DNA from: Nostoc desertorum CM1-VF14
Lineage (GTDB): Bacteria; Cyanobacteriota; Cyanobacteriia; Cyanobacteriales; Nostocaceae
NCBI GenBank assembly: GCA_019359245.1
Contig: JAHHHR010000002.1
Location: 186,001 to 250,000, forward strand
Reading direction: 5' to 3'
Length of the DNA: 64,000 bases
The notes beneath the pieces are model-generated. The model saw only the letters and a program-made list of their open reading frames with translations. It was not told where the DNA came from and did no database searches. The translations under genes and the position numbers were made by a program. This document shows positions 27,770-36,280 of the stretch, one piece after another. Position 1 is the first letter of the stretch. Each line of letters starts with the position of its first letter.

Positions 27770-29668
27770 TTAGTTCTGAATGCGATCGCTATTAGGTATT
27801 TGCTGATTGCTTGGCTGTTTTCCAGATTGAGATTGAGTATATATATAGGTTCCCAAAGCTAAAGTTAGCCCAATACCTAAGGCCACTCCCACGATTCGCA
27901 AGAAATTGGGAGTAATTCTCCTAGTTAGCTGCTCATTTAGCTTTGGTTGGTAGATAGTATCATCCGTTCGCACTTGTGTTCTGCCTTGATTGGATACAGG
28001 TCGTGGTTGATACAACGTCACATCTGGCGGCACTTGTGGTCTACCTTGATTAGATCCAGGTCGTGGTTGAAACAACGTCTTATCTGGTGGCACTTGCGGA
28101 CTGCCTTGATTAGATCCAGGTCGTGGTTGAAACAACGTCTTATCTGGTGGCACTTGGGGACTGCTTTGATTAGATGCAGGCCGCGGTTGAAACAACGTCT
28201 TATCTGGTGGCACTTGGGGGCTACCTTGATTAGATGCAGGCCGCGGCTGATACAAAGTAACGTCCGGTTTGTTGGCGTTCGGATTATTTACAGGACTCTG
28301 TTGATTTTGCTCGACTGGGTTAACCTGTTTGGGAATAGTTTCGTGATTTGAATCTTGATTGTACCCAGGCTGAGAGGGAGGAACTGTTTCCTCAGATTGG
28401 CTTTGCTCAATCGGGTTAAACTGTCTGGGAATGGTTTCGTGATTTGAATCCTGATTGTATGCAGATGGAGGGCGAATAATCGTGTCCTCGTTCGATTGTT
28501 TGGGAATGGTTTCGTGATTTGAACCTTGATTGTATGCAGATGGAGGGCGAATAATCGTGTCCTCGTTCGATTGTCTGGGAACGGTTTCGTGATTTGAACC
28601 TTGATTGTATGCAGATGAGGGGCGAATAATCGTGTCTTCGTTCGATTGTCTGGGAACGGTTTCGTGATTTGAACCTTGATTGTAGGAAGGTTGTGATTGC
28701 CCAGTACTCCCTGTGGCAAATTTGGCAGCAGCTTGCAAAGCCTGATTCAGTTCTTCTACCTTTGCAAATCGGTTAGCTGGGTTCTTGTGGAGGCATTTCA
28801 TCACCACAGCTTCCAATTGTACGGGTAAATGCTCACACCCTGGTTGCGATCGCAGTGGTTTCGGTGCCTCATAAGCATGAGCTAATACCCAAGAAGCTTC
28901 GCTGATATGATTGCCCTTAATGCTGATTCCAAATGGGTCGGCTCCACTCAGCATCTCGTAAAGGATAATCCCTAAACTGTAAATATCACCTCTAGCATCC
29001 AGGTTTTTATCACTTTGGATTTGCTCCGGAGGTGCATAACGAAATGTACCGATAAATGTACTAGTTATATTTGTAATGTTGGAATTTTCTGAAGATTCAC
29101 TGCGAATTTTGGCGACACCAAAATCCAAAACTTTTACCCACTCTCCCAAATCTGTAGGCACTAAAAATATATTATCTGGTTTCAAGTCACGATGAACTAC
29201 CTGAATATGCTCAGTTTTTCCGCCATCCCGTTGGAGAGTAACTCCTTGATGGGCAAGCTGTAGACCTTGGCAAACTTGCCCGATAATCTTCACAGTTCGC
29301 TCAACAGATAGCCGCTTTTCGCGCAGCATTAATTGTCTGAGCGTTTGCCCCCGCAAATATTCCATTACGTAAAATGGAAAACCTTCGGCGGTGACACCAC
29401 AATCACTAATCTTAACAATGTGGTCACTTTGCAAAGCAGCACAAACTGCCACCTCACGCTCAAAACGCTTTCTCATTTCTTGCGATGCCAGCAGTGTGTC
29501 TTTGAGCAACTTCAATGCTACCTGCTGACCTACACGGGTGTCCGTTGCCAGGAAGACTTCTCCCATGCCACCCCCGCCTAGTCGTCTATCTAAACGATAT
29601 CGCTGGTTATCACCTACGAGGCGACCAATCCAAGAATTTGAAGGAGGTGGGGATTTCATCTGGGGCAA
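27770..29668 (-). CDS. Serine/threonine protein kinase with repeat-rich linker and C-terminal membrane anchor
   Basis: A 632-residue Hanks-type kinase. The Gly-rich loop GGGGMGEV is at 31-38 and catalytic Lys53 in VALKLL. HRDLKPDN has Asp161, DFG is at 182-184 and APPEQ opens the P+1 region, so it should be active. The kinase domain ends near 315. A linker of about 270 residues is made of two repeat families: 25-residue units (YNQGSNHETVPRQSNEDTII type) and then 20-residue units (PDKTLFQPRPGSNQGSPQVP type). A single membrane segment (about 590-612, IVGVALGIGLTLALGTYIYT) leaves a short extracytoplasmic tail. The linker has many Thr and Ser and could be its own phosphorylation target. It may span or bind the cell wall; the signal is unknown. 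Confidence 0.92.
   Translation of the reverse strand: MPQMKSPPPSNSWIGRLVGDNQRYRLDRRLGGGGMGEVFLATDTRVGQQVALKLLKDTLLASQEMRKRFEREVAVCAALQSDHIVKISDCGVTAEGFPFYVMEYLRGQTLRQLMLREKRLSVERTVKIIGQVCQGLQLAHQGVTLQRDGGKTEHIQVVHRDLKPDNIFLVPTDLGEWVKVLDFGVAKIRSESSENSNITNITSTFIGTFRYAPPEQIQSDKNLDARGDIYSLGIILYEMLSGADPFGISIKGNHISEASWVLAHAYEAPKPLRSQPGCEHLPVQLEAVVMKCLHKNPANRFAKVEELNQALQAAAKFATGSTGQSQPSYNQGSNHETVPRQSNEDTIIRPSSAYNQGSNHETVPRQSNEDTIIRPPSAYNQGSNHETIPKQSNEDTIIRPPSAYNQDSNHETIPRQFNPIEQSQSEETVPPSQPGYNQDSNHETIPKQVNPVEQNQQSPVNNPNANKPDVTLYQPRPASNQGSPQVPPDKTLFQPRPASNQSSPQVPPDKTLFQPRPGSNQGSPQVPPDKTLFQPRPGSNQGRPQVPPDVTLYQPRPVSNQGRTQVRTDDTIYQPKLNEQLTRRITPNFLRIVGVALGIGLTLALGTYIYTQSQSGKQPSNQQIPNSDRIQN
27961..28264 (-). 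repeat. 60-bp tandem repeats inside the kinase gene
   Basis: Five units with exact 60-bp period (20 codons), coding PDxTLxQPRPxSNQGxPQVP. Units at 28081 and 28141 differ at only a few bases, so the array is young or being homogenised. Confidence 0.92.
28330..28690 (-). repeat. 75-bp tandem repeats inside the kinase gene
   Basis: The GTTTCGTGATTTGAA landmark recurs at 28434, 28509, 28584 and 28659, exact 75-bp period (25 codons). A more diverged copy starts near 28338. The array codes the YNQGSNHETVPRQSNEDTII-type units. Confidence 0.92.
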
Positions 29669-30178
29669 CCCATCCTAGTTATTTTAAACTGTTAACTTTA
29701 GTCAGATATGCTACTAGTGTTACAAATATAATTGCTCTTAACTTAGATAAATATTTAGTAATATATGCTACTAGTGTTTATCTAATCATACCCAGCTTAA
29801 CATATTAGTAGCTTAAAGTAATGCTAACAATTTGATAAAATATTCAAAATTAAGACCTGTTGCGGTTGAAATTTGTTCCTGATGTGGAGTTCACGCAAAT
29901 TTTACGAGGTTATCAGTTTCAATAGTGCTGATTGCTGAGTATAGTACGTTGTGGCGGAAGTTTGTCTGTTTTTAACAAGGGGATTTTGCCTCTTGCGAAG
30001 TCTTGTTAATTGAGATGGTAAGTGGATTTACACCGTGCTGTACTAGTAGTTGAAAATGCGCTTTTGTATGCCTTGCTAATAGTCTTTGCTACAGAATAAT
30101 TAAAGTTTTGCAAAATATATTCTGTCAATGTACTCTGGCTTACATGATTAATATGTGCTATTGCCATGAGGAACGAGG
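29669..30178. other. Intergenic region with a doubled 16-bp motif at the kinase promoter
   Basis: No gene seen. ATATGCTACTAGTGTT occurs at 29705-29720 and again at 29763-29778 (58 bp apart), just upstream of the minus-strand kinase. The second copy is framed by TTAGATAAA / TTTATCTAA (about 29743-29786). This could be an operator pair. Near the divergent DUF4255 gene a GAGGAACGAGG run precedes the ATG at 30179 and is its likely ribosome binding site. Confidence 0.55.
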
Positions 30179-31450
30179 ATGAGTAATGTGCTCTCTATAG
30201 CCGCTGTGACAGCAGTACTAAAAGTCTTGCTAGAAAGTGGTTTAGTCAGTGATCCGATCACTGCTAGTGTTGGTGATGTAATCGTAACTGCCCTACCACC
30301 TGATCGAATTTCAGTTGAAGCTGACGAGCGTTCTCAAATCAACCTTTTTCTCTATCAAGTAACGCAGAATCGCAATGTTGATTGGTTATCTCAGGATTTT
30401 CGGAGCAAACACTCACGGATGAATGGTAACCCGCGCTCTCCGACTCCACCACTAGCTCTTGACCTCCATTACTTGATTACAGCCTACGGAGCTAAAGATT
30501 TTCAAGCGGAGCTTTTATTGGGCTATGCAATGCATTTATTACATAAAACACCAGCTATTACATCTGATATTATTGAAAATACTCTGATAAATGCCTCTAC
30601 AACAAATACCTCAAGTGGTTTTTCGCAAGCTTTAGCAAGTGTGTCTGTATCCAGTTTAGCTGAACAAATTGGGCAGATTAAATTGACTCCAGAGTTTTTT
30701 AATATGGAAGAAACTTCTAAGTTATGGTCTGCTTTACAAACCCACTATCGACCTTCAGCTACCTATTTGGCGTCAATGGTATTGATTGAAAGTAGCAATG
30801 ACAAGTCTGAAGGTTTATATATGATGCCCTTGTCTCAACCGAGTATAGAACAAGTTTTGGCTTCAGCAAAGACTGATCAAACGATTGTTGCGGGCACAAC
30901 ATTAGTAATTCGTGGTAAGCGGTTACGCGGTGAGATCACTCAGATCCGATTAAGTAATACCGAGACATTGCTATTACCTCAAGAAGTTAAAGAAACGCAA
31001 ATTAGTCTGTTACTCCCATCAGATTTGTACGCAAGTGTGCAGGGTGTCCAAGTTATACATCTAACAATGGGCAATGCAGGACAAATGGATCATTTAGTTG
31101 AATCGAACGTTGCGGCTTTTGTCCTCCATCCAACAATTACAGCATTCGTGGCTCAAGTGGAGAATAGCAGTGATAATTTACGCACGGCAGAAATTACCGT
31201 TAAATTCCAGCCCAAAGTTGGCAAGGCGCAGAGGGTAGTTTTGTTACTTAATGAAATGTCAGGTGATAGCCGGGTAGCTTACTCTTTCTTAGTTGCGCCA
31301 CGCACTGAAGATACTGATGTTATAACTATTCCTATCAAAAACGTAAAGCCAGCAACTTATATTGTCCGGGTGCAGGTAGATGGAGCAGAAAGTCCACTGC
31401 ACAAGAATCAGTCTGGGGAATATGATTCGCCACAGGTGACAATTTTATGA
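30179..31450 (+). CDS. DUF4255 (Pvc16 N-terminal domain) protein, orphan contractile-injection-type component
   Basis: A 423-residue protein whose first 190 residues are a DUF4255/Pvc16_N domain: SVGDVIVTALPPDR, INLFLYQVTQNRNVDW, PPLALDLHYLITAYG and AELLLGYAMHLLHKTPAI are characteristic. The rest is beta-rich with Ig-like strands (VIRGKRLRGEITQIRLSN, ITVKFQPKVGKAQRVVLL), as in longer family members. In phage-tail-like contractile systems (PVC, Afp, cyanobacterial tCIS) Pvc16 is associated with tail termination or capping. No sheath, tube, baseplate or ATPase gene is near here, so this is an orphan. It may serve a system encoded elsewhere in the genome or have another role. It is transcribed alone. 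Confidence 0.8.
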   Translation: MSNVLSIAAVTAVLKVLLESGLVSDPITASVGDVIVTALPPDRISVEADERSQINLFLYQVTQNRNVDWLSQDFRSKHSRMNGNPRSPTPPLALDLHYLITAYGAKDFQAELLLGYAMHLLHKTPAITSDIIENTLINASTTNTSSGFSQALASVSVSSLAEQIGQIKLTPEFFNMEETSKLWSALQTHYRPSATYLASMVLIESSNDKSEGLYMMPLSQPSIEQVLASAKTDQTIVAGTTLVIRGKRLRGEITQIRLSNTETLLLPQEVKETQISLLLPSDLYASVQGVQVIHLTMGNAGQMDHLVESNVAAFVLHPTITAFVAQVENSSDNLRTAEITVKFQPKVGKAQRVVLLLNEMSGDSRVAYSFLVAPRTEDTDVITIPIKNVKPATYIVRVQVDGAESPLHKNQSGEYDSPQVTIL

Positions 31451-31519
31451 ATGCAACGATCTTGATACTAATTATACAGGGCGGTTGAATGCGATCGCTA
31501 TGCAAACATCGAAGTATAT

Positions 31520-31575
31520 CTAATTGTAGGTAATCGTAACTAATTATCTGATTGTAGGTAATCGTAACTAATTAT
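31520..31575. repeat. Direct 28-bp tandem duplication
   Basis: A 28-bp unit containing ATTGTAGGTAATCGTAACTA occurs twice in a row (31520-31547 and 31548-31575), differing at one base. It lies between the stops of convergent genes. Confidence 0.9.
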
Positions 31576-31595
31576 ATGGACATGATATGAGTGGT

Positions 31596-32399
31596 TCACG
31601 TTAGCACAACTTGAAGCGTTTCTTGCCAATCTAACTGCAACTTTGAGTGAGCATTGCCGCTATTAATGGCAATTTCTACCCAGCCGTGACTACCAACTAA
31701 AGCTATTATCTCTCCCACCTTGACATCACTGTAAGTTTCACAGCCTGGTATACTCAACCCAGCAGTTTGCACAGACCAAGTTTTGCCTTGTACGTAACTC
31801 CCTGCAATATTGCTCACTAAGTTGCCAAAGTGGTCAATATATTGAATGCAACCCATTACACCATTGCTTGTCTGTTTGCACTCGCCTATATCCAGTTTTA
31901 CCAAACTTGCTGGATCAATTTCTTGTCCTAGTTTTTTAAGGGGGACACCACTAGCAAGACTAGCTCCCACTGGTGCAAAGATATCTCTACCGTGAAAAGT
32001 GTTGCTTGGTTGAGGAGTTCGCCAATAGTTAAGATTTGTAAGTTCAATGGCTGCGATCGCAGGACTTTGACTAAGTACCCCGCTAAAGATACCATTATCT
32101 GGGCCTACCAGAAACCCTTGAGCAAATTCTACTGCGATCGCTCGTCGCTTGCTTCCTACACCCGGATCTACTACCGCCACATGCACTGTCCCAACTGGGA
32201 AATAAGAATAAGCATTCATCAGGCAAAACCTGGCTGCGGCTATATCTTGCGGCGGAATTTGGTGCGTTAAGTCTACTACCGTAAGTCTGGGGTTGATTTG
32301 GGCTATAACACCCTTCATTATGCCTACATAAACATCGCGATCGCCGAAATCGCTCAGTAAAGTTAGGAGTAGTGGCTGACCTATCTGGTTTTTAGACAT
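31596..32399 (-). CDS. SAM hydroxide adenosyltransferase (DUF62 / SAM hydrolase family)
   Basis: A 267-residue member of the DUF62 family, which splits S-adenosylmethionine into adenosine and methionine with water; relatives include fluorinase and chlorinase. N-terminal SDFGDRDVYVGIMKG with the conserved Asp, then VDLTHQIPPQDI, VHVAVVDPGVGS, FLVGPDNGIFSGVL and FHGRDIFAPVGASLASG are family hallmarks. The C-terminal domain begins near residue 165 (GCIQYIDHFGNLVSNI). The presence of a water-handling type D-x-x-R-H triad cannot be settled by eye, but halogenase activity is unlikely for a lone housekeeping-type copy. Isolated gene; starts at the ATG at 32399. Confidence 0.9.
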   Translation of the reverse strand: MSKNQIGQPLLLTLLSDFGDRDVYVGIMKGVIAQINPRLTVVDLTHQIPPQDIAAARFCLMNAYSYFPVGTVHVAVVDPGVGSKRRAIAVEFAQGFLVGPDNGIFSGVLSQSPAIAAIELTNLNYWRTPQPSNTFHGRDIFAPVGASLASGVPLKKLGQEIDPASLVKLDIGECKQTSNGVMGCIQYIDHFGNLVSNIAGSYVQGKTWSVQTAGLSIPGCETYSDVKVGEIIALVGSHGWVEIAINSGNAHSKLQLDWQETLQVVLT

Positions 32400-32510
32400 A
32401 TTTTAGGTAAAATATATATTAAGTCGTAACTTTCTGTAGCAACAGCTACAAAATTTATGCTATGTTAAGAATGCAAGATATAAAGCAAAAAATTAAAGAA
32501 GGTAATCACT

Positions 32511-32666
32511 ATGAATCAAAATAGACTACAAAGTACCAGAAAAGCACAAGAAGCTCACAGACAGAATATTCAAAAAAGCCTAGAGCATCGCCTGCAAGTA
32601 GCTAGAGCAAAGGGCGACGAACAGCTGATTCGTCAACTGGAAGCTGAAATGAGGTATTCCAGCTAA
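32511..32666 (+). CDS. 51-residue charged helical protein
   Basis: A short complete gene: ATG at 32511, AAAGAAGG ribosome binding site 8-16 bp upstream, stop TAA at 32664, and a textbook terminator 33 bp later. The protein (MNQNRLQSTRKAQEAHRQNI...) is rich in Arg, Gln, Glu and Ala and should form one long amphipathic helix; it ends EMRYSS. No known domain recognised. The complete expression cassette in 210 bp is the main support. Its net positive N-terminal half could bind nucleic acid, but that is only a guess. Confidence 0.7.
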   Translation: MNQNRLQSTRKAQEAHRQNIQKSLEHRLQVARAKGDEQLIRQLEAEMRYSS

Positions 32667-32698
32667 ATCAAGTTTTCAATGTTCTTAGTTTGTTGTGT

Positions 32699-32722
32699 AA
32701 CCCGCTATGGCGGGTTTTTTTT
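32699..32722 (+). terminator. Rho-independent terminator of the 51-residue protein gene
   Basis: AACCCGC / GCGGGTT-type stem with a tight loop (AACCCGCTATGGCGGG) followed by eight T residues. Same strand and 33 bp after the stop codon. Confidence 0.92.
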
Positions 32723-32976
32723 GTTGTTAGGGTGTTTGCTGGTAATTTTGCTTGCTCTCACAGCATTTTTCAATGAATTGGACTACACCACTACCCATCC
32801 TCACACTTCCGGTTCAACCCCAAGCTTTTTACCAACAGGATTAAAAAGTTGGCAAGGGAAGCCAGCAGTTAAAATATTATGATTAGAAATGTATAAGATG
32901 GGGATTTTGTTTTGCTACCGACAAGAGGACTTTCCAAACATTCTCTAAGGCTTTGAGTCTGTTTATTGTCATGCCA

Positions 32977-33420
32977 CTACTGCAACCGCAAAGCATAATG
33001 ATAAAACTCTTCATTTTTAATGTAATTCCGCGTTTCATAGAGTTTTTGCGCGGTTATGTTAGAAATTTGAGTAGCTAAAATCACTCGAATGGCTCCACTC
33101 TCTTTTGCATATTCTTCCGCAACACTCATCAATAACTTTGCAATTCCCTTCCGGCGATACGACTCTTCCACATACAAATCGTTCAATATCCATACTCGTT
33201 TCATCGACACTGAAGAAAAACTAGGATAGAGCTGAGTAAATCCAACTAATTCTCCATTGTCATTAGCTGCAAATACTACTGAGTCATTATTATCGAAACG
33301 TTCTTTGAGAAACTCCTTGGCAGCTTCAAGATTTGATGCCTGATTGTAAAAAATACGATACCGATCAAATAGTACTGAAACACTTTCAAGATGATTAATA
33401 TTAGCCAATAAAATTTCCAT
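32977..33420 (-). CDS. GNAT family N-acetyltransferase
   Basis: A 147-residue single-domain GNAT. The acetyl-CoA loop is in YRRKGIAKLLMSVAEEYAK (R/Q-x-x-G-x-G/A at about residues 89-94, here RRKGIA). Strands VVFAANDNGELVGFTQLYP and WILNDLYVEESY precede it, and the C-terminal NITAQKLYETRNYI is the usual Tyr-bearing helix. It moves an acetyl group from acetyl-CoA to an amine; substrate unknown. Isolated, on the minus strand, with a dispersed hairpin repeat upstream (33556-33611). Confidence 0.88.
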   Translation of the reverse strand: MEILLANINHLESVSVLFDRYRIFYNQASNLEAAKEFLKERFDNNDSVVFAANDNGELVGFTQLYPSFSSVSMKRVWILNDLYVEESYRRKGIAKLLMSVAEEYAKESGAIRVILATQISNITAQKLYETRNYIKNEEFYHYALRLQ

Positions 33421-33555
33421 TGAGTATCCTCATCAATTCAACAAGAACAGCAAGCTTTCATAATTGAATTTACTTTTAATGCATAATTACAAGTAGTTAG
33501 TGGGCAATCTAGCCCTTGCAAATTCACTCCTAAAATCTCTGGTTTCCTCTGTGCG

Positions 33556-33611
33556 CTCTCTGTGACTCTGCGGTTTAAAAGTGATTTATTGAACCACAGA
33601 GGCGCAGAGAA
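33556..33611. repeat. Dispersed CTCTGYG / CRCAGAG hairpin repeat
   Basis: Arms CTCTCTGTGACTCTGCGGTT (from 33556) and GAACCACAGAGGCGCAGAGA (from 33591) pair at about 17 of 21 positions around a 14-nt loop. The style matches a repeat widespread in Nostoc intergenic DNA. Confidence 0.7.
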
Positions 33612-33751
33612 GCCAGTGCGTTGGTCGAGTTCCCTGACTTGTAGCAACTGGCGCGGCACAGAAAGAAGAGAAATCTATTGTCCGAAAATTTTACCCACCT
33701 TGAAAGGGCTAGTAAGCATTGCTCACCCTACTTAGACAATTTATTAGCTCA

Positions 33752-35539
33752 TTAAGCTTTTGGTTTATAAGTTGAAGCAACGTGTAGTTCTTTCAACTGT
33801 TTAGCATCTACACTCGAAGGTGCATCTGTTAACAAACAACGTGCTTGTTGTGTTTTTGGAAAAGCAATGACATCTCGAATGGATTCTTCGCCAGCTAGCA
33901 ACATTACCAGACGATCTAAACCGTAGGCGATGCCACCATGCGGTGGTGTACCATATTCAAATGCTTCTAAGAGAAAGCCAAATTTACTTTGTGCTTCTTC
34001 AGGAGATAAACCAATCGCTTCAAACACTTGCTGTTGAATTTCTCGCTGATAAATCCGCAGACTTCCGCCGCCAACTTCTACGCCGTTGAGTACCAAGTCA
34101 TAAGCTTGGGCGCGTGCAGTTTTTAAATCGCTCAAATCATCAGGATGTGGTGCTGTGAATGGGTGGTGTAGTGCTTCTAGACGTTTTTCGTCAGCATTCC
34201 ACTCGAACATGGGGAAATCTGTAATCCAGAGTAAGTTAATTTTTTCTGGATCAATTAAGTTAAATTCTTTAGCGATCGCTTGCCGTAATCTATCTAATGT
34301 CTTATTAACTGTAGCAGCATCACCAGCCCCGAACAACAGCAAATGTCCAGCTTTTGCACCTGTACGGCGTAAAATTTCTTGTTTTTGTTCCTCGCTGAGG
34401 TTGTCTTTAATCGCGCCAATGGTGTCAATTTCACCATCATCTCTGACGCGGATATAAGCTAAACCTTTAGCACCGGCTTCGCTGGCTTCTTTAAATAAGT
34501 CACCGCCTGGTTTAATGCGGACATTAGAAATTACATCGTTACCGTTGGGAATGGGCAGGATTTTGACGATCCCACCATTGGTAACAGTGTCCCGAAAGAC
34601 TTTGAAACCAGAGTCTTTCACAATATCAGAGACATCAACTAATTCCAAACCATAGCGGGTATCTGGTTTATCACTCCCGTAGCGTTCCATCCCCTCAGCG
34701 TAAGTAAGGCGGGGGAAAGGGCGCTGTAACTCAATACCTTTAACTGTTTTGAAGATATGGCAAACTAAGTTTTCATTCAGTTCGATAATTTCTTCTTGGG
34801 ACATGAAGCTCATTTCCATGTCCAACTGGGTAAATTCTGGTTGTCTGTCGGCGCGTAAGTCTTCGTCACGAAAGCAACGGGCAATCTGATAATATCTATC
34901 TAAGCCGGATACCATCAGCAATTGTTTAAATAGCTGGGGTGATTGCGGCAAAGCATACCACTCACTAGGATTGACGCGGCTGGGTAGAATATAATCCCGC
35001 GCCCCTTCTGGGGTAGAACGGGTAAGTATTGGGGTTTCGACTTCGATAAAACCTTCCAAATCTTCTAGATAACGACGCATGGCTTTGACAATTTGATGAC
35101 GCAGTTGCAAATTTTGCGCCATGCGTTCGCGTCGCAAATCCAAATAGCGATATTTCAGCCGCAAGTCTTCCCGCACTGTCTCGGTATCAGCTACAGAAAC
35201 TTGGAAAGGTAACTGTTTGCGAACAGCATTAAGGAGTTCAATTTTATCGGCGTAAATTTCTACCTCGCCTGTTGGGATGCGGATATTCAGCGATTCTTCG
35301 GGACGTTCCGTTACCCTACCAGTGATTTCGACAACATATTCATTTCGCAGAGCGTTCGCCTGTTCGTAAGAGTCAGGGGTACGTTGCGGATCGCTGACGA
35401 TTTGGACAATTCCAGAGCGATCGCGTAAATCTAAAAATATCACACCACCGTGATCGCGGCGACGGTCTACCCATCCGTAAAAGGTAACAGTTTCTCCAAT
35501 ATGTTCTTTTCGGAGTTCGCCGCAATAATGAGTTCGCAT
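33752..35539 (-). CDS. aspS: Aspartyl-tRNA synthetase
   Basis: Charges tRNA-Asp (possibly also tRNA-Asn) with aspartate. It is 595 residues, the bacterial type with the extra GAD domain. The N-terminal OB-fold anticodon-binding domain (1-110) has [23 protein letters not shown]. Class II motif 2 is [21 protein letters not shown] and the GAD insert is about 290-415. The catalytic domain resumes with [10 protein letters not shown], and motif 3 is [13 protein letters not shown]. Bacteria with this long form are often non-discriminating if they lack AsnRS; that cannot be judged here. It starts at the ATG at 35539 and is followed by an AT-rich gap. No T-box or leader structure is seen. Confidence 0.97.
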   Translation of the reverse strand: MRTHYCGELRKEHIGETVTFYGWVDRRRDHGGVIFLDLRDRSGIVQIVSDPQRTPDSYEQANALRNEYVVEITGRVTERPEESLNIRIPTGEVEIYADKIELLNAVRKQLPFQVSVADTETVREDLRLKYRYLDLRRERMAQNLQLRHQIVKAMRRYLEDLEGFIEVETPILTRSTPEGARDYILPSRVNPSEWYALPQSPQLFKQLLMVSGLDRYYQIARCFRDEDLRADRQPEFTQLDMEMSFMSQEEIIELNENLVCHIFKTVKGIELQRPFPRLTYAEGMERYGSDKPDTRYGLELVDVSDIVKDSGFKVFRDTVTNGGIVKILPIPNGNDVISNVRIKPGGDLFKEASEAGAKGLAYIRVRDDGEIDTIGAIKDNLSEEQKQEILRRTGAKAGHLLLFGAGDAATVNKTLDRLRQAIAKEFNLIDPEKINLLWITDFPMFEWNADEKRLEALHHPFTAPHPDDLSDLKTARAQAYDLVLNGVEVGGGSLRIYQREIQQQVFEAIGLSPEEAQSKFGFLLEAFEYGTPPHGGIAYGLDRLVMLLAGEESIRDVIAFPKTQQARCLLTDAPSSVDAKQLKELHVASTYKPKA

Positions 35540-35716
35540 AAGTGTTAATTATTGTTTCCTGGGCTAGATTGGCAAGAAAATGTCAAAGCCTTCCCATTAT
35601 CTAGCATCAATAGTAATTGTAGTAGTTCTGGTGCAATAAAAAATGGAATAATCTCACACTATATATATGAAAATCCATGACACAAGAAGAGTCAGTTTTA
35701 CCTATTTTTACAATAG

Positions 35717-35932
35717 TTACCGGAATTCATTACGGCTGATCTGACAGTCACGGAGTATCTGTGCTAACAAACCAGAACCAATTGTTTCACCAGAATGCAC
35801 TGGAATAACTGTTCGACGACCATCACTGTGTATCAGAAAATGGTGACTACCTCAAAATCTTGCTACCTCAAAACCTGCTTTTTTTAAAACTGTAATTACT
35901 TCCTCTCCATTCAAACTCGGTAGTTTACTCAT
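35717..35932 (-). pseudogene. hicA: hicA-like toxin gene with an in-frame nonsense codon
   Basis: Minus-strand frame MSKLPSLNGEEVITVLKKAG, then FEVARF, stop, GSHHFLIHSDGRRTVIPVHS and on to RNEF. It is a full-length HicA (YcfA) mRNA-interferase fold of 71 codons. The catalytic His region GSHHFLIH is kept, but codon 27 is TGA (35852-35854), where relatives have Arg or Gln; one CGA to TGA change explains it. The start overlaps the stop of the hicB remnant as ATGA, the usual translational coupling. Downstream of the TGA no good restart exists, so the toxin is presumably dead. Confidence 0.85.
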
Positions 35933-36132
35933 ACTTGAACAGAAACCCTCTGTACACCGATAAACTCTAATGCTTCGGTATTTTCTTGTTCAACCTCTAA
36001 ACAAAGTTCAATAGCTTCTTTAATGCGCTCTATCAGTTCGTCTAGAGATTTTGTTTGGGTCGCGACGCGATCCAGCAAGATTAGGTACGGAGGCAACAAA
36101 ATAACCCTCAGAGTCGCGCTCTATAATGACGG
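35929..36132 (-). pseudogene. hicB: hicB-like antitoxin remnant: 5' end lost and frameshifted
   Basis: Minus-strand reading FTVIIERDSEGYFVASVPNL is the HicB N-terminal strand pair. About 10 codons later the frame slips by one base (near 36070) and the family sequence resumes as SLDELIERIKEAIELCLEVE, running to a stop at 35929 that overlaps the hicA ATG. The first codons are missing: the codon before FTV is a stop, and the sequence there is already the hairpin end of a TnpB element. So the gene was cut by the insertion and is also frameshifted. Both HicAB partners are therefore broken. Confidence 0.85.
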
Positions 36133-36280
36133 TGAACTACCCCAACTTACCGAGTACGGTTGAAGTTGGGGCTTCTGTAATCATAGGGGAGTGCCTAAAC
36201 TTAGACTTTCGCCCAAGATTAGGACTTACCTCCCCTCCTACAGCAGAGACGGCTGAACCTTCCGCCTTTATCATTCTGAT
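36133..36280 (-). ncRNA. Candidate omega RNA (3' end of tnpB and element right end)
   Basis: By analogy with ISDra2-type elements, the guide RNA scaffold should span the tnpB 3' end and stop at the right end. Here that end contains the CCCCAACTT/AAGTTGGGG stem. The guide would then be the adjoining hicB sequence below 36133. Limits are a guess. Confidence 0.35.

Noticed and set aside
31596..32399. Fluorinase or chlorinase
   Set aside because: The family includes them, but a lone cyanobacterial copy is far more likely the SAM hydroxide adenosyltransferase.
32679..32882. A 67-residue hydrophobic plus-strand protein
   Set aside because: Its start overlaps the terminator of the preceding gene and no ribosome binding site is seen. 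A membrane peptide cannot be fully excluded.
33438..33659. A 73-residue minus-strand protein
   Set aside because: It is formed by the CTCTGYG hairpin repeat and has no family look.
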